DNA of 21,513 nt from RGIG3159 sp045640565 (GTDB lineage: Bacteria; Bacillota; Clostridia; Oscillospirales; Oscillospiraceae): the NCBI GenBank assembly GCA_045640565.1, contig JAZUFG010000021.1:1-21513 (forward strand), read 5' to 3'. This document shows, piece after piece, positions 21,488 to 21,513 of this stretch. The notes under the pieces are model-generated. The model worked only from the letters and a program-made list of their open reading frames with translations, was not told where the DNA came from and searched no databases. Every line of letters begins with the position of its first letter. The stretch's first letter is position 1. The position numbers were made by a program, and so were the translations under genes.

Positions 21488-21509
21488 CAGAAAATTTCGC
21501 CCTTATAAT
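21482..21509 (+). promoter_or_regulatory. Probable promoter for a gene just beyond the window
   Basis: TTGAGC (21482-21487) and consensus TATAAT (21504-21509) are 16 nt apart at the very end of the window. The -35 box overlaps the start of the last tandem repeat, so a transposase bound to the repeats could repress its own transcription; that is inference. Confidence 0.45.
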
Positions 21510-21513
21510 TGTG

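Overview
The window looks like a low-to-medium GC Firmicute of class Clostridia, perhaps Lachnospiraceae or a relative. This rests on strong AGGAGG-type ribosome binding sites, sigma-A-like promoters (TTGnnn-17-TATAAT) and the gene families present: DUF1292, M16C protease, CpsB-like PHP phosphatase, double-TPM protein, NptA/PhoU fusion and RAYT transposase. No ribosomal RNA or tRNA gene is visible, so finer placement is not supported.

Layout. 1-604 is non-coding and holds a terminator-like hairpin and a two-copy palindromic repeat. 605-2579 (minus) is a two-gene unit: a secreted coiled-coil M23 peptidase, then a phosphoribosyltransferase. 2706-3389 (minus) is a CpsB/YwqE-like PHP phosphatase, divergent from galE (3560-4585, plus). 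4602-5896 carries an inserted segment with a Nudix hydrolase and a REP-associated tyrosine transposase (RAYT). It appears to have landed inside the galE terminator, leaving a 10-bp direct repeat at both edges. The RAYT gene itself contains two perfect inverted copies of a 26-bp REP-like hairpin sequence. 5998-10194 (plus) is a tightly packed four-gene operon: a uridine-kinase-like P-loop kinase, a cytoplasmic ParB-like/BMP fusion, a metallophosphoesterase and a HAD hydrolase, the last three joined by ATGA overlaps. 10308-14672 (minus) is a three-gene envelope operon: an Ig-like membrane protein, a zinc-ribbon protein and a double-TPM membrane protein. 14822-18881 (plus) holds a PlsC-like acyltransferase with a zinc ribbon, overlapping an M16C metalloprotease. 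18950-19225 is a DUF1292 protein. Next come a probable 6S RNA (about 19228-19417) and a Na/Pi cotransporter with a PhoU tail (19435-21192). The right edge (from about 21415) carries 23-bp tandem repeats that look like the end of an IS21-like insertion sequence whose body lies outside the window.

How the parts may work together. Much of the window is cell-envelope biology: wall hydrolysis (M23), capsule or tyrosine-phosphate control (PHP), UDP-galactose supply (GalE), phospholipid acylation (PlsC) and an Ig-like surface protein with a TPM partner. The most unusual parts are the self-REP-carrying RAYT in a split terminator and the ParB-like/BMP fusion operon, whose substrate is unknown. All functional statements come from reading the translated sequences by eye; no database search was run.
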